From: Albula goreensis
Taxonomy: Eukaryota; Chordata; Actinopteri; Albuliformes; Albulidae
NCBI GenBank assembly: GCA_022829145.1
Contig: CM040753.1
Location: 13,840,884 to 13,904,883 of the forward strand
Direction: 5' to 3'
DNA length: 64,000 nucleotides
Shown: positions 24,397 through 37,257 of the stretch, one piece after another
Layout of the letters: each line of letters starts with the position of its first letter
Position numbering within the stretch: the stretch's first letter is position 1
Made by a program: the position numbers and the translations under genes
Notes under the pieces: model-generated
Told to the model about the DNA's origin: nothing
Databases searched by the model: none
What the model saw: only the letters and a program-made list of their open reading frames with translations

Positions 24397-27300
24397 ATGC
24401 AACAGGTGTTACTCTAGGTGTATAGTAGTGCCCTGCTGTGCAGAGCATTATTGAGACTTGAATCATTTTAAAGAATTTATACATATCTAAAGGGTTTATA
24501 CATATCTAAATAAACTCTTACCATAAAATGTCAGCTCAGAATTCATCACCTAGCGGAGGCAGGCCAAGCTCATAAAACCTGTGCAGTATTTTTCATAGAC
24601 AGATAGAATAATGCACTTTTTAATTAGGTAATAACTGATTTACTTGTTGGTTGAACTTCTCTCTCTCAAACTTTTCTTCAACAATGACTGACTGAAGTAT
24701 TGGGGAAGCTTGCATGATGTTGTTGCTGTGTTTTTTGTTGAAGCTGTTTTGGTGTTGTACAACCTTTGTACTGCACCCAAATCACTGTTAGACCTGGTCC
24801 CTTTGTATGTGTGTGGATACAAATGTGAGAGGTGTCATCTGCGGAACGTGTTGTTTTGTAACCCAGGGGTTCTCAGCCTAACACTGAAAGGATAAACATC
24901 TTAGAGAGGGGTGGCTGTGCAGTAGCTCAAGAGTAACAGCCAATGTCATGTCAGCAAAAAAGATCAGTAAGCAGGTCAGCCCAGGTAAATGTTGAATCAG
25001 CAACACCAACAACACCCCCACCCACTTAAAACCTCCCAGCACTCTCTCTCTAGAACCTGTGTGTGATAGGGTGAATTATTCAGACACAGAGAGAGATCAT
25101 AAGGCCTTTGCTCAATCCAAACAACTGGTCTGGCAGTTGGAACATAATTTTGTTGTGGATTATCAATTTGATGAATTGTATGAAGCAATTGTTACTATGA
25201 ATTTCGTATTGCATGTCACTGTGTCTTGCATTGCCCATGATTGCGACCCATGATGAGGAGGAATGAAATGATGTAGAATAACCAGTGGTATCACTATGGT
25301 ATGATGGTTATGGACTTGTTTGATTTGATGATCATCTTTGAGGACCAATAAGATTGTACAGTGAGTCTGTCGGCAAAAACGCAGGGCTATTTGCCTTTCA
25401 CGCCTATGAGGTTCTTGGTACAGTTAATAGGTCATATTTATTTGGTACTGAATGTAGCTTCTAGGTCAGCATGCTGTTAATTTTAATTTTCATTCTGAAT
25501 GCCCTATATCACATAATCCGGCCCAGCTGCATTTCAGTCCCAGTCATAAAAATACAGAAAAAGGTAGGATTTAGGTGAATTATTAATCTACCTATGGGTA
25601 TTCTGAGAAAATGAATACAGACTAAGCCTTTAATTCACTGTCTTATTTCCATGTGGCATTCAAGGTCATCATCCTGTAGGGGCAGTTCTGATGTCAGAAA
25701 CAAAGCAAAGAAAAATGAAGAAGTGTGTTCCTCCTGGCAGTGTAAAATAATGTCTTCCACTCTCAGAATAGAAATAGATTTTTGTCCTTATTCCCTCTTT
25801 ATTAAATTCACTGAAATGTACTCAGTTGTAATGATTGTTTTGCATTTAATATTGCTTTAGTTATACCTCTTTAAGGTTTGTTAAACTCAGAAAACAGTAA
25901 AGTTTCTGAGTTTTGATGCACACTTTTAGTGTGTGAAACAGACGTTTCCATCCCTTGGGGTGTTTGTCAGGTCACACCCCATGAGTTTTGTGAGTGTTAC
26001 TATTTACTGGTTGTCTTGGACCCCGCAGCTCAGCACCTCAGTTAATGAGGATGTGCGTATAACTTGAAAAGTTTGTTAATGACAATGAAAAAGTTAATGT
26101 TAATGAAAAAATGCAGTGAATTACAATATGCAATAACATGGGATTGCAGATATTTTCTTGTTTTTCATCTCAGCTACACCTGGACAAATTTCATTGGAAA
26201 GTGTTTGACCTGAATGACATTGACGTTTGGTGCATTTTCAGATATGGATGCATACGTGCTACCACGGCCAACAGATTTGCTTCAGTCTGACTTAAAATGC
26301 TAAGTCTGGCTGTAGGACCGGAGGTGATGGGGGGGTGGGGGTACCATTTGAGACGTCAGTCACGCGTCAGTCATGGGGAAAAGTTAAAGACTGTATCAGC
26401 ATTTCATTCTAATTGATGGTTCTGTCTGTGAGTTGAAAAGCGTTAAATTGCTGACGTTTCGGTGATTGAGCGTCAGCTGTCATGGCTGGGGTAAGAGTGG
26501 CTCCACACGCTACACAGATGAGTGCAGTGAGAGAGGACCTGAGAGCCTCCGCTCCACCGCCTGGGTCACTGTTTGAATAAACAGCACCTTATGTCCTCAG
26601 AGGCATGACCGCTAGGGTTGCTGTAGAAACAAACAGAACTACAGAAATGAGCAGCACCTTAATCCCATAAAACCATTGCTTCTATGCATCCCCATATCTG
26701 CCACACCAGAATGCAAATTTTTGCTAAATTTTTCGTTTTGGTAAGCTTTGTCAGTGCCAAATACCAAAAATGCCAAAAATCTGTCAAAATGTAGCTCTGC
26801 AATTGATTTAAATAAGAAAGTGTTGGAAAATAATGGGCACCGGTACATTAAAACATTGATTAAAACAGCTTTCCACTGAGCAGTGAGAGTCAGTTGTACA
26901 ATGGTGGTCACAGTTGCTGAAGTTGAGCTAAAAAATTGAAATAAAAAAAAACATGTGTGCTGTATTGTATGCCTTAAACATTTATACAAATCATACTTGC
27001 TTATTCAAATGTACCTCTTATACTATAATATAATATATAATGTATTATATTAATTTATTTAAAACTACACAATAAAACTGCTGTAGGAATCACCTATTGA
27101 GATCATCAGACTTACAAGGCTTCTCTTTGAGAGGTTTTTCAAGCCTACAGTGCAACCACTTGCATTTTAATTCATCACTATGTAATTCTTGTATGTATAA
27201 TATGAGTCTTGTATGTATTATACTTTTATGTAATGCCATTAATGTGAGCTATAGCTATGTTTTTGACTTAAAGAGCAAAGCAGACTAAAACCATGACCCT

Positions 27301-28363
27301 GGGTTTTCCTATGCAAATATGATCTATGAACTCTATCAGTATCTATGTACAGTCATCACCCTGGTCGTCAATTAAGAACAATTTAAACAATACTGTTAAA
27401 TTCATCAGTAATGTCCTAGCTACCACTTGTTTGTTGGGGAAATAAAAGTTTTATTGGGATCATTCGCAGGCCTGAGGACACAAAAATGGTTATTCTGGTT
27501 ATTTCATATGTTTAGTTCATAGGTATGAGTCCTAGAATTGTTAATATGAGAAATATATTTTTATGGTAAAGATTCTTTTATATCATTTTTACCACGAAAA
27601 ATATGAAGAAGGTAAAAGTGTGAGAGATGTTTTGATAGCTTCAGAAATGCCATGATGTTTAAAGTCATCCTTAACATGACGTCTCTGAGGAAAGATGGCC
27701 TTGGCTTTGCTCACTTATGAGCTCAGCGTTTGTGGTTTTTGTTATTCAGGATTGGGTTGTTTGGGGTTGATAGCAGTGAGTGTAAAAAAGGATACTTAAA
27801 TTTGATGGTATACTATGACTCTCTGCTTATTTTTATGAATTTGATCCTACCAAGCTATCACCCTTAATGATCGTCTTTAAGCAGCTTCGGGGAGCAAAGT
27901 GTGTGCTCGTTCTCTCTCTGGAGAAAGTTGCCTTCCATGTATTGAAGAGAACGGTACAGTAAAAAGGCATCAGAAACTTCAGTGAAGTGAATCACGGACT
28001 GACAGTTCGCAGCATCAAGGGGTATCGTGACTGGACTTGCTGATTGTATGCTAAAAAATGCAGGCTGTAACTGAAGCACAGTATGGAGTTTTACATCAGT
28101 TATAAAGTTCAGACCTAACCTCTGGATAAAATGTATGGGCCAGGACCAAATTAAATTAACTTATAAGTTAAGCAATTATGCATAAGCAATTCAATCAAAG
28201 TGGAAATTACTGTTTTGTAATGAAAAGATTACATTCCAAAGACCATGTTTCCTTGTGTCCAATAAAATACAAACAAAATACAAAAAATACAATGCGTACC
28301 TGGTCCCAATGTGTACAGTGTCCCAATGGCAGAGCCTAACGAGGGTGTTGTTCTGGTTCTCAG
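24396..28363. other. Noncoding stretch before the first recognised exon
   Basis: No repeat or gene was identified beyond a short direct duplication at about 24479-24510 (TTATACATATCTAAA twice). A G-rich run at about 26326-26340 is the only base-composition outlier. The final bases form the acceptor TTCTGGTTCTCAG of the exon at 28364. Confidence 0.55.
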
Positions 28364-28508
28364 GTAAAGATATGGCCTACAGGAAGGTTCGAGCAGGCCA
28401 TGGGGGGCCACTGCATTCTCAGGACCTGGACAGTGAGGAGCTACAGGCCACCGCCCTGGAGCTGGAGTGGGACATGGAGAAGGAACTGGAGGAGCCAGGC
28501 CTTGACCG
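28364..28508 (+). CDS. naaladl2: naaladl2 coding exon: N-terminal cytosolic segment
   Basis: This internal exon encodes part of the cytosolic tail of NAALADL2, a single-pass type II membrane protein related to PSMA/transferrin receptor whose mammalian form is considered probably inactive as a peptidase. The frame reads GKDMAYRKV and then LQATALELEWDMEKELEE, ending in GLDR, which closely follows the human N terminus as I recall it. The acceptor is TTCTGGTTCTCAG ending at 28363. The donor is CG|GTCTGT at 28509, a weak match to consensus but required by the frame: joining to 29394 gives LDR-FQLED, matching human FD-QFQLDG. The exon begins with two bases of a split codon, so an upstream exon is expected. 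The ATG at 28372 (GATATGG, purine at -3 and G at +4) could also serve as a start. No domain lies in this segment; it is acidic and probably helical. Confidence 0.94.
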
Positions 28509-29393
28509 GTCTGTTCAATTTCACATTTTATACTTTTACTGATGTGTAACTTTATTTTTTTAGATAGAATCAAGGCAATCAATGCATGTCTAGATGGAAA
28601 GATTAGTTAGTGGAAAAGTGACGAGATAGGAAATAGGCAACAGCAGTTCCTGGTAGCTTCCCATTCTGAATAAAAATGCTTATTTTATAGTAGCCTGCAG
28701 GAATATGTATTCACCATTGTTTTATTGATCATGCCACATGAAACTGCTTTTCCCCATGCACAAATTATGGCAAGAATGGTTTATTTCAAGCTATTTTATC
28801 AGTGGAAACTGTGCTTTTGTTGTTTAATGTTCCCTTTTTATGCACTGGTGGTAATACAGGGCTAGGTTCATTTATTGTTGTTTTTAATTGCGTCTAGCTT
28901 TTTGAACCTTGGGTGGCTACCCAGTCGTATACCTCATAAAATAGATTTGTATGACCAATCATGTGGTGAGGTAGCTTTAGCTATCCAGCATGACATTTTT
29001 CCAGAGTAGTATTCTTTTGAATAGTCCCAAGACATGTCCTATTAAACATTTATGCTTTTTAATTGTTTTTTGTAGCAAGTACAGCAAATTTGGTTTAGTA
29101 AGCACAATTTTGCATGAGTGTTTAAACTTGATTTTATTCATACAGTACTTCCAGGTTTGAACATGGAACATCAGATATTACAATAAATAAGCACTACATA
29201 CAGCAAGACTTAACCACGTTTTACAGGCTTAGTGCAATTAGGACTTACATTTATTTACATTTATTATAACCAATTTATTTTACTGAAGCAATTCAGTAAC
29301 TTCAGATTGGGTGAATTGCTTAGGACTATGTCAGATTGGAACTTGCAGTCTCTGAGCTCCAAAGCCAGCCTCCTAGCCCTTACTTCACCCCAG
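28509..29393 (+). other. naaladl2: naaladl2 intron, 885 bp
   Basis: This intron begins GTCTGT and ends TTCACCCCAG, splitting a codon after its second base. Its 3' part (about 29241-29393) is an antisense SINE that runs up to the acceptor. The rest is unique AT-rich sequence. Confidence 0.9.
29241..29393 (-). mobile_element. Antisense tRNA-derived SINE ending at the exon acceptor
   Basis: On the minus strand the copy reads from a tRNA-like head (TAAGGGCTAGGAGGCTGGC, then a B-box-like GACTGCAAGTTCCAATCTG) through ACTGAATTGCTTCAGTAAAA to an AT-rich tail (AAATGTAAATAAATGTAAG). This is the order of a dispersed fish SINE also present at about 39672, 54925 and 61995. Its 5' end lies within a few bases of the naaladl2 exon at 29394. 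The antisense head therefore supplies the pyrimidine tract (CCTAGCCCTTACTTCACCCC). Confidence 0.72.
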
Positions 29394-29747
29394 GTTTCAG
29401 CTAGAGGATGGTGGACACCACCCAGTGGGAAACTCCTCCAGCACAGCCGACCTAGACATGGAACCCATCCAGCCCTCGGTGTCCCCACATGGGCGGTTTG
29501 AGCGCCTGCAGGAAGACCCGGACTACGTCTCTCACTTCACCAGGCCGGCGCCAAAGAGCCAGCGGCGGGGCACCTGCCCACTGGCCCGTTACCTCCTGCT
29601 GGGCGGAGGCCTGTTCATCCTGGGGCTCATCATCGGACGCTACGCACACCAACCCAACAACAGAACACCTGGCCCTCCTGCCGTCACCGATCTCTACCAA
29701 AAAATCCTACTAGACATCAATGCAGAGGGGATAAGGGCTCAAATAAG
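29394..29747 (+). CDS. naaladl2: naaladl2 coding exon: juxtamembrane segment, membrane helix, stalk
   Basis: The frame begins FQLEDGG and contains the strongly conserved cytosolic motif GRFERLQEDPDYVSHFTR (human GRFQRLQEESDYITHYTR), then a basic stop-transfer KSQRRG. A hydrophobic segment LARYLLLGGGLFILGLIIG follows at about 29581-29637, the single signal-anchor helix of a type II protein. A short stalk leads to LYQKILLDINAEGI, matching human LYQEILKTIQAEDI. The acceptor is CACCCCAG|G; a second AG at 29399-29400 is less likely because the human alignment needs the FQ before LED. The donor is ATAAG|GTAGGC at 29748, phase 2. Cytosolic side is the N terminus; the C-terminal ectodomain follows in later exons. 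The frame is fully open. Confidence 0.96.
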
Positions 29748-29751
29748 GTAG

Positions 29752-32700
29752 GCTTATAACTCTAACATTTCTCTACCATTTGGTAAACCTCTGCTCTTCT
29801 GTCAAGTTTCTCAATGCCTTCATTTCAATGGTCCAAAGTTATGATACACTGGTTAAAATGGAGCATCACAGTATGTGCTATCACTATTCTTAAGTGCATT
29901 GCCAGTATCATTGAAATATCTGTGCATCTCCCTGCAGGAATCAGTGTGACAAAAAACATACAATATTGATAATACGTTGCAGGTGACGTTGTGAGGCATG
30001 TTACAGTTTCATATATTTTTACACTGAATGATCTCGTACTGTGTCCTATTTGCAAAAAGGAATTAGTCATGCACACGTCATTTTTAAATACATTACCAAA
30101 TAAGTTTCCTGTGTAGTGACAGGCTTGTAATACCCATAGGATTTATTGTTGTTCAGATGACTTACTTCCTTTATTTGTGGTGACAAAGTTGTTGGTGAGA
30201 ATTCACAATCTGGACATTACCAGTGTGGCATGAATGTGTTTTCCCATGCACATCGACTTCTTGCCAATTCCATTTCGTATTAAGTTTCAACTGCTTGCGT
30301 TTGGCAAGGTATTGCCACATGTCTACATGTGTTTCTCAGTAAGTTCCAAAAGATATCAGAGTTAATTTAAAAATTCTCTCCATTCGTTCTGTCTGAAGTA
30401 TATGCAGAGATGCAATGCATTTGCATTATGTTGCAAACATATTTTGCTTTCCAGTGAATCTGAAGTAATAGTTACTTTGCTCAGAAAGATCTATCTGGCC
30501 TGCTTGGATCACAACTGCTCCTGCTGTCATTTCTGATGAAAGTGTGTGCACTGAAATCTGATGCAAATGGGGTCATGGTGTCAGATGACCGTGGACTCAA
30601 TTCAAGAGAATTTCTTCATAGAGCATTACCTCAATTTCTCAGTTAATTTTCCAGAGTGGATTGAACTGATGTCAGCCTGACCCCTGCCACCCCCTGGTGC
30701 AGCTGGACTGCTTGCTTCTGCCTGCACCTGCACATCAGGTCACATGTGGGGTTATGTTGGTACAACACAACCCTCAAGAATAAGTTAAATAATGAGAAAG
30801 AAAAAGCTGGAATTGAAACTATAAAAACAAGAGATAATACCATTTATAAAGTCTGTGGAAATCACTCTCTGAGATGAATGTTCTAAAATTGTAGTTTAGT
30901 CATTCCCTAGCCACTTGCAAGTAATCAGCAGTGAATTGATTACCATCAATTTTCAGGTAAATAATGTAACTTTGAAATGTCTTGCTATTTTCGGAGGGCA
31001 GTTAAGACAATGTATGAAAAGAAAAACATTGTTATTCTGGGGATTTTGCCAAGACCGCTTCTGTGCTTGCTTCTCAAAAAGCCTTTTTTCCCAAATACGC
31101 TACAGAGTCAAGCCCTGCAAGTCACAACGACAAATGTTTTGTGCAGGCCTGGTGGTGTCTTAACTGTCACCCTGAGATGATCCTAGCCAGGTGCTAATGT
31201 TAAATTAAATGTCAAAAACCTCAAGAGTCTCAATAATACACCTCAGCCCCCAGATCATGGAATACATGTATATTTGTGTCACAAAGATAACTTCATTTCT
31301 GCAGAGCCAGGGTGGTTTGGCTGTTCTCAGAGAGGGCTTTGTGGCTTTTTTCCTCCTCATATTTATTATTTATTTAGTGGCATTTATTTTTCAAGCAGCA
31401 GCAGCTATGGCAGGCTGTGTACTCCCAGGGACAGGCACACAATGCTAAAATGTGAGGGGATCTGAAAGCAGGAAGTCGACCTCAAGCTCTCATTGCGTAT
31501 TCACTTTGCGCTCTCTCCAGTCTTCCTCCCTGTATTTCCAGTACATGGCTTTTTGTGGAAAAAAAACATATGTACAGAGATCATTATATTCTTAACTGTA
31601 GAGACACAGAGGAATAGCCTGTATACACATACTACGAGATTCTATACTCTCTTGGGACAGAATTCATTGTAGCTATTGAAGAGAATTTGATAAAGAGAAT
31701 ATTTCTCACAAAAGACGGCACACTTCTCAAGTCTCAAGGCTTCCACATTAAGTAAGGCTTCAGTCGGAAATGAAAATCCTTTTCATGAGAATGAACTGAA
31801 TAAATAATGGTGCTATTAAAAAACAGCACTCTTGCTTTCAGTGCATCCAGGCTTTGGTTCACCCCTTCACACACTGGCCAACACCATCTACCTTAAAATT
31901 CAGGCATCTTTGCAAATTAAAGAACCATCGTAACTGTGCGTAACCTTCGTCATCGTAACCTGATTTTAAATTGTGTCTGATGGTAGAGCAGGGTTTCCAA
32001 CGCTCACAGCAGGCTCCTTTATTATTGAAATAGCTTCATCTGTAAATTGAGGTAAATTCAAAAAAGACTATTATTTGAATGATTTTTGAATTATTGGTAT
32101 TTGATCGATGGGTTGATTGGTTAATTGGTAAATCGATTGATTGAAGAATTTTCTGATTGAGGAATTTTCACACAAATGCCTTTCTAAATATGCATTGTGT
32201 AAGTACATGTTTAAAATGAAAAAAAAATGCATCCAGTTATTTCTGAAGGCACTGTATGGTATTATTTAATTTGCCTTTTCACATACTAAAATTGATAATT
32301 AGGAGACTTTTATGTTTTGTATCAGAAAATTCCGTTCGTTTCCTTGTACTGCATAAAGAATCCATTATTATATCTTGAATACAGCTATGTTGTGACACTG
32401 ATATTGTTTTGGCTCATAAGTGTGTTTATTTCTTAGGTTTTTGTTCCCATTTACATTTCAAAGAATATGCAAGGGTGAAAAACAGTTCCAGCTAAATTGG
32501 ATTAGCCTGAATTCCCTAGAAGAATTACATTCCCCACTGCTTTGTGCCTCTCTGATGATATCCTTTATCACTGTTGGACACTTTCTCCTAATTATGCTCT
32601 GTAATTGATACAGTTAGACACGTCTTGTACTTTTCCTCATTCTTTGGAATTTCAATAAATAATCTCAAGGTCAAAGAGGAAACACACGTTATAAGGGTAC

Positions 32701-33180
32701 CTCATTAAACACCTGGACGCCTGGAATTAACTGTCATGCTCTGTGTATTAAACACTGTGGGACAGGCAGAGAGAGAATGGGCCATGCCAGCCTGTCAGAG
32801 ATGGCTCAGTTTACTGTAACCTCACCAAGCCCTGCGTAACAAAGACACTGGATCACTATGTCCAGGGATAACAGAGATATATAGACTGGATCTGAAAGCC
32901 CGGTATCTTTTCTCATGTCCATTTAAAAAAGGGGTGAGTTAGAGAGATGGCTGGAGAGGGGTGTGAAATGGCAGGTGGTTGCTGACATGTTTTACCTTTA
33001 CAGGCAGTGCAGATTTACGATGGCTGATCCAGTTGTGTATTATTAATTTGGTAATGAGGTTCTGCCTGTAGTGGCGTTAACTCACATTTCTGTGATTGGT
33101 CTAGGGCCCATGCCAACCCGTAGATTGATTTCATAAAGACAGTGTTCAATTAATCATTAACAAGAACTTTGTTAGTTCAT
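29752..33180. other. Intronic stretch without recognised repeats or genes
   Basis: I see only short ORFs without recognisable features. No structure beyond AT-rich unique sequence was noted. Confidence 0.5.
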
Positions 33181-33189
33181 GGATTTATT

Positions 33190-33231
33190 ATATAGCTGTC
33201 TCCTGTATTTTCCTACAGGAGACAGCTATAT
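33190..33231. repeat. Perfect 18-bp inverted repeat with 6-base loop
   Basis: The arms are ATATAGCTGTCTCCTGTA (33190-33207) and its exact complement (33214-33231), around the loop TTTTCC. A perfect 18-bp stem is far beyond chance in a window this size. The stem does not extend convincingly into the flanks. It may be a foldback element, a structured element in the transcript or a small hairpin RNA; I cannot tell which. Confidence 0.95.
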
Positions 33232-35615
33232 GTTTAGAATGATTTTGCCATCCATTTAATAATACTTTATTATTTCAGTGATTCAGCTTTCAACTGTCTG
33301 TGCTCTGCACTTGGCCAACACAAAACTCTATCTTCAAAAGTGTTAAGTGAGGTTTTGCAATTCCTTTCTTGATACTGTGTCATCAAAAAAGCTGATTTCA
33401 AAAAGAGTCCATAATTTAAGGGAATAAGGTAAATGAAGCATGGTGCTGGGGATCAATGGGCTCCAGAATGAAATGCAGACATCAGAGGAGAGGGGGTGCC
33501 ACACAAACAGGCCTCAGTAATGAGAGGGATAATAATGAGCACGCAGCCAAGGTGAGTGTTGGCCAAGAGAAGCACAGCCATTTATTAGCGCTGAATGCAA
33601 AGAGGAGCAGCATGCCCACTGTAGACAAAAGATGTCAGACAGGGGCAAGCGATGCATGCTTTTAAATAAAGATTCAAAGTTATTAAGGGGGAGGATCCTG
33701 TGCCCCCACGAGGGGAACTGCAATCATGCCAAGAAAACGTCCTTAATGAAATAAAAGTGAATGAAAACAGAATGGGGAGGTGCAGTGGGCTGGGCGAGTG
33801 ATGCTTTCCGCTGTGCCTCATTTTAAAAATGTAGAGCAGGCTCTGAGTCACCAACAGTAATGACACTGAAAATGGTTCACTTTATGGGGTATGTGAGCGT
33901 TAAAGAGTGTGGCAGAAATGCACATCCCTACTGGTTATATCAAAATAACATCAGTGTTTATCCGTAGTGCAAAAAAATATGATTGTAAGCATAAACTGAG
34001 TATACTATTCAAATTATAGTTTAAAATAGCCATTGTTGTAAAAGGGATACTGTAAACTGAGAATTCTCTATTACTTGCCAGGTTTTGAAAGCTTTGACAG
34101 ATAAAGTCAAACACTAGGCTACTTGTCATTTATACCGACATCTCCTGACAATACAAACAACAAATTCAGAAACTTCCTACAGTGAAGGGCAGGTAAGATA
34201 TTCATGTGTTAAAAAGTGAAGTGAGCTAATATTAGCTAGTTATTCCACTAGAATTTTTTTTTTGGTTCTGTTATTGTAGAATCCGATAATTGATGAGATT
34301 AGGGCTTTGTATGTAAAACTGTCTTAGAACAGGTGAATTAAAAGGCTAATTTCACAAGATTATGATTCAGAGATTGGAAATTTGAAACTAAAATGCCAAT
34401 GCTGTGAAATTGATTGCAGCTAAATCTTTTAATTACCATTATGACAGGAGTTGTTGACTCAGGGGAATGGAAGCTTTTCATTAGCTGAGCTGATCAAAGT
34501 CAAGAGGCATGATTGACATAAGACAGACTCTCATCTAATGAATATAAATGCAAGGTGTTTTAACAAAATCTACCAACCAAGTTAATTGAATGTCGCATGC
34601 AAATGAGAGGGAACAGTATAAAAGTTTAACCTGTGATTTTTTTCTTTATTAGTTGAATTTGCTCACAGCAGTTTTGATTTCACATATTTACACACTGAAA
34701 CGATTTCATTTAATGGTTGATTTGATTTCATTCAGAACCATAATCTTCCAGTCTATTTGTTGAGTGTAGCTAAATCATGGTGACAATTCATTTATTTATT
34801 TGGTAGCACAATTTAATTGTATGTGATGGTATTATAATTCATTTTAGATTTACATTTAGTTTTTGTTCTTCATACTTATACACGGTCCCAGTCCAAGGCC
34901 CCTAAGGGTTGTTAGAAAGTAGGACTGGAACAGTCCTGTAAAGCCACAGAGTACAACCCTAAATAAACATGGCTGATGCATTATTCAGGGTGTATTACCA
35001 CAGTTGCCTCCAGCGGTATGAGGCTTTATGGCCTAGACTTGTGGCATTACCTGCTCCGCATGTGCACTTACACACAAGCGACAGACAGCCTGCACAAACT
35101 CCCTGAAAAGACATCAGTCCCACAATCTGTTCTGCTTGGCAGGGGCAGTGAGAGGGAGCACCTCAGCCACAATTACAGTTACGCTGTGAAAAGAAGCTGT
35201 TTTCTGATAAAAGCATTAACAATGTAGCTGCTCTTTATGGAAAAATGTAGTTTTTCCTATATTGGAAACCTGTATAAGCTATATTACGAATGAAAATGTA
35301 ACTGGATACCCTGAATAAATAGAAGTGAATATTGCCATGGGAATTTGATGTCAGATTTTGAGGAATGTTACAGCTGCAGACTTTCCATATGTAACCTCCA
35401 TGGGAATAGAATAAAGAAGGAACAGGGTGACAACATGAGCCATTGCCAAGATGGAATAAAGCTATTGTTATATGACAGTTATATTAATAAAAATAGCATT
35501 GGTTAGAAGAAAATCAAATACATTGCATTTAATAATAAAAATGGGAAATCTTCATGTTATTGGTGCATTTTGATACATATAAGTAGCTTTTTTAGCCTTT
35601 TATCATGTGTTTAAA

Positions 35616-35618
<3 letters not shown>
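33232..35618. other. Intronic stretch without recognised genes
   Basis: This is unique-looking sequence. At about 34596-34603 an ATGCAAAT octamer (POU factor type) occurs, which is suggestive only. The patch at about 33440-33870 is slightly purine-rich. No gene seen. Confidence 0.5.

Positions 35619-35705
<87 letters not shown>
35619..35705. repeat. (TG)n microsatellite, about 43 units
   Basis: This is a pure TG array of about 87 bp. Confidence 0.98.
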
Positions 35706-35706
<1 letters not shown>

Positions 35707-36215
35707 ATTCATATGTAGGGATGTTGGTTTGGAAACAGTTCTTACTCCAACACACCATGCTTACATTGACCCAGTATTAGATCAAGTTCACTGATGCCCC
35801 CCACATCACAGACAGGTTCACATCAAAGACACATTCAACATTATGCCACCCTGTAGACATCCAATAATAAATCTGATGTATGGCATATGAGAACACACTG
35901 AAAATCATATCAACCAAAAATCAATCTGTCTGTTTTAATTCACGTTCTCTTTAAGTGTGATAAAAAAAAACATCCCATTGAGATCTGGGGTAAATGATAG
36001 GAGTCTTGCTTATTAGGTGGCCATTGTAACATGCAGTTATTAGTATTGATTCCTACTCCCACGCCATAAATTCCTCTCTTCCCCGATCAATAGCAGTATG
36101 CATATCCTAATGATGACCCTCATCACTGTGAGAGTGGCCTCACTGCAGAGTCAGCAGGGCGACCGACATGTGCACCTTGAGAAAACACATTCCTATTTAT
36201 CTATGTATTCACACA

Positions 36216-36216
<1 letters not shown>

Positions 36217-36255
<39 letters not shown>

Positions 36256-36345
36256 GACACAAACCTATACACACACATGCGCAAAGACGCAAAACACAGG
36301 CACACACACACACACACACATACACATGCACAAAAACACATACTT
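36217..36345. repeat. (CA)n microsatellite with interrupted CA-rich extension
   Basis: A pure CA run at about 36217-36253 is followed by interrupted CA-rich sequence and a second pure run at about 36301-36320. Confidence 0.95.
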
Positions 36346-37257
36346 GTGCTCATAAATAGACAGGTGCACAGGCATGGTGACATGTGCATAAACACTATTT
36401 AATTAGGAAGTAGCTCAAAGATGGTCTGTAGTTTTATGTTGACTGTACCTGGTATCTTATGATCTTGAGAGAACCATTTGGAAATATTCAAAGAATAAAC
36501 CACTGTAGGCCTTGACTGAATTTGTGGTTATATTCTTTTTAACTTGTTACTTTCCAAAAATACCATTAATTTCAGTTGTAATAAACATGCCATTTCACCA
36601 GACTACTGTATAAATGGGGTATTCCCTCAAATGGACCGCACTAAGCTTTATCTGGCACTGCACAGTCCCTTGGTCAGTCTGTTCAGCTCTTCCTCTGTTA
36701 GAGCTCTGTTAGGCTATGCGTTATAAGACTGGCTTAGAGCACTGACTCCACCACCCTTCATGTCTTCTACTGTGGAGTTAGGGTTTGGAAATCACAGGGA
36801 TTTAGGCTAGATTCCCATCCTATATGGAATTGGATGGATAATAAGGGGGTTGTTAGATGGGAAGGTGGGGACTCAAGAACTGGAGATTACAGGTAGATTT
36901 AACAAAGTGCAGGAATACCTTCTAGCCTTAAAAAATAAATACACACTCCAGATCAAGAGGTTAATTTTTTAAAGGTGAAATCCCTGCTTTCTGAGCGTAT
37001 CCCCACCCAGACAGTGGAGCCTGAGCTGTTGTCTATATTGGGTCCTTTACCCATTTGTATCCAAACCCAAAGTTCTGCCAGTTTTACTATTGCATAGCAC
37101 TCTTCAAATCAAGGTGTGACAAAGTACTGAAGCAGTTTTGCAGGTTACATACATGTACATAAAACACAATTAAAATTTGGTTTTCTCCAGTTACTTTTTA
37201 TTTTAAAGGAGAGTGGAAACCCAGTAGTAATGGGAAATTAGAAGAGGTAGCATAAAA

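Noticed and set aside
29425-29751. Exon 29394-29747 as a stand-alone small gene
   Set aside because: Its frame continues upstream to an acceptor and ends at a consensus donor, and both junctions match the NAALADL2 protein in phase.
34590-34610. POU octamer ATGCAAAT as an enhancer mark
   Set aside because: An 8-base match is expected about once in a window this size (another occurs near 7050); no conservation data are available.
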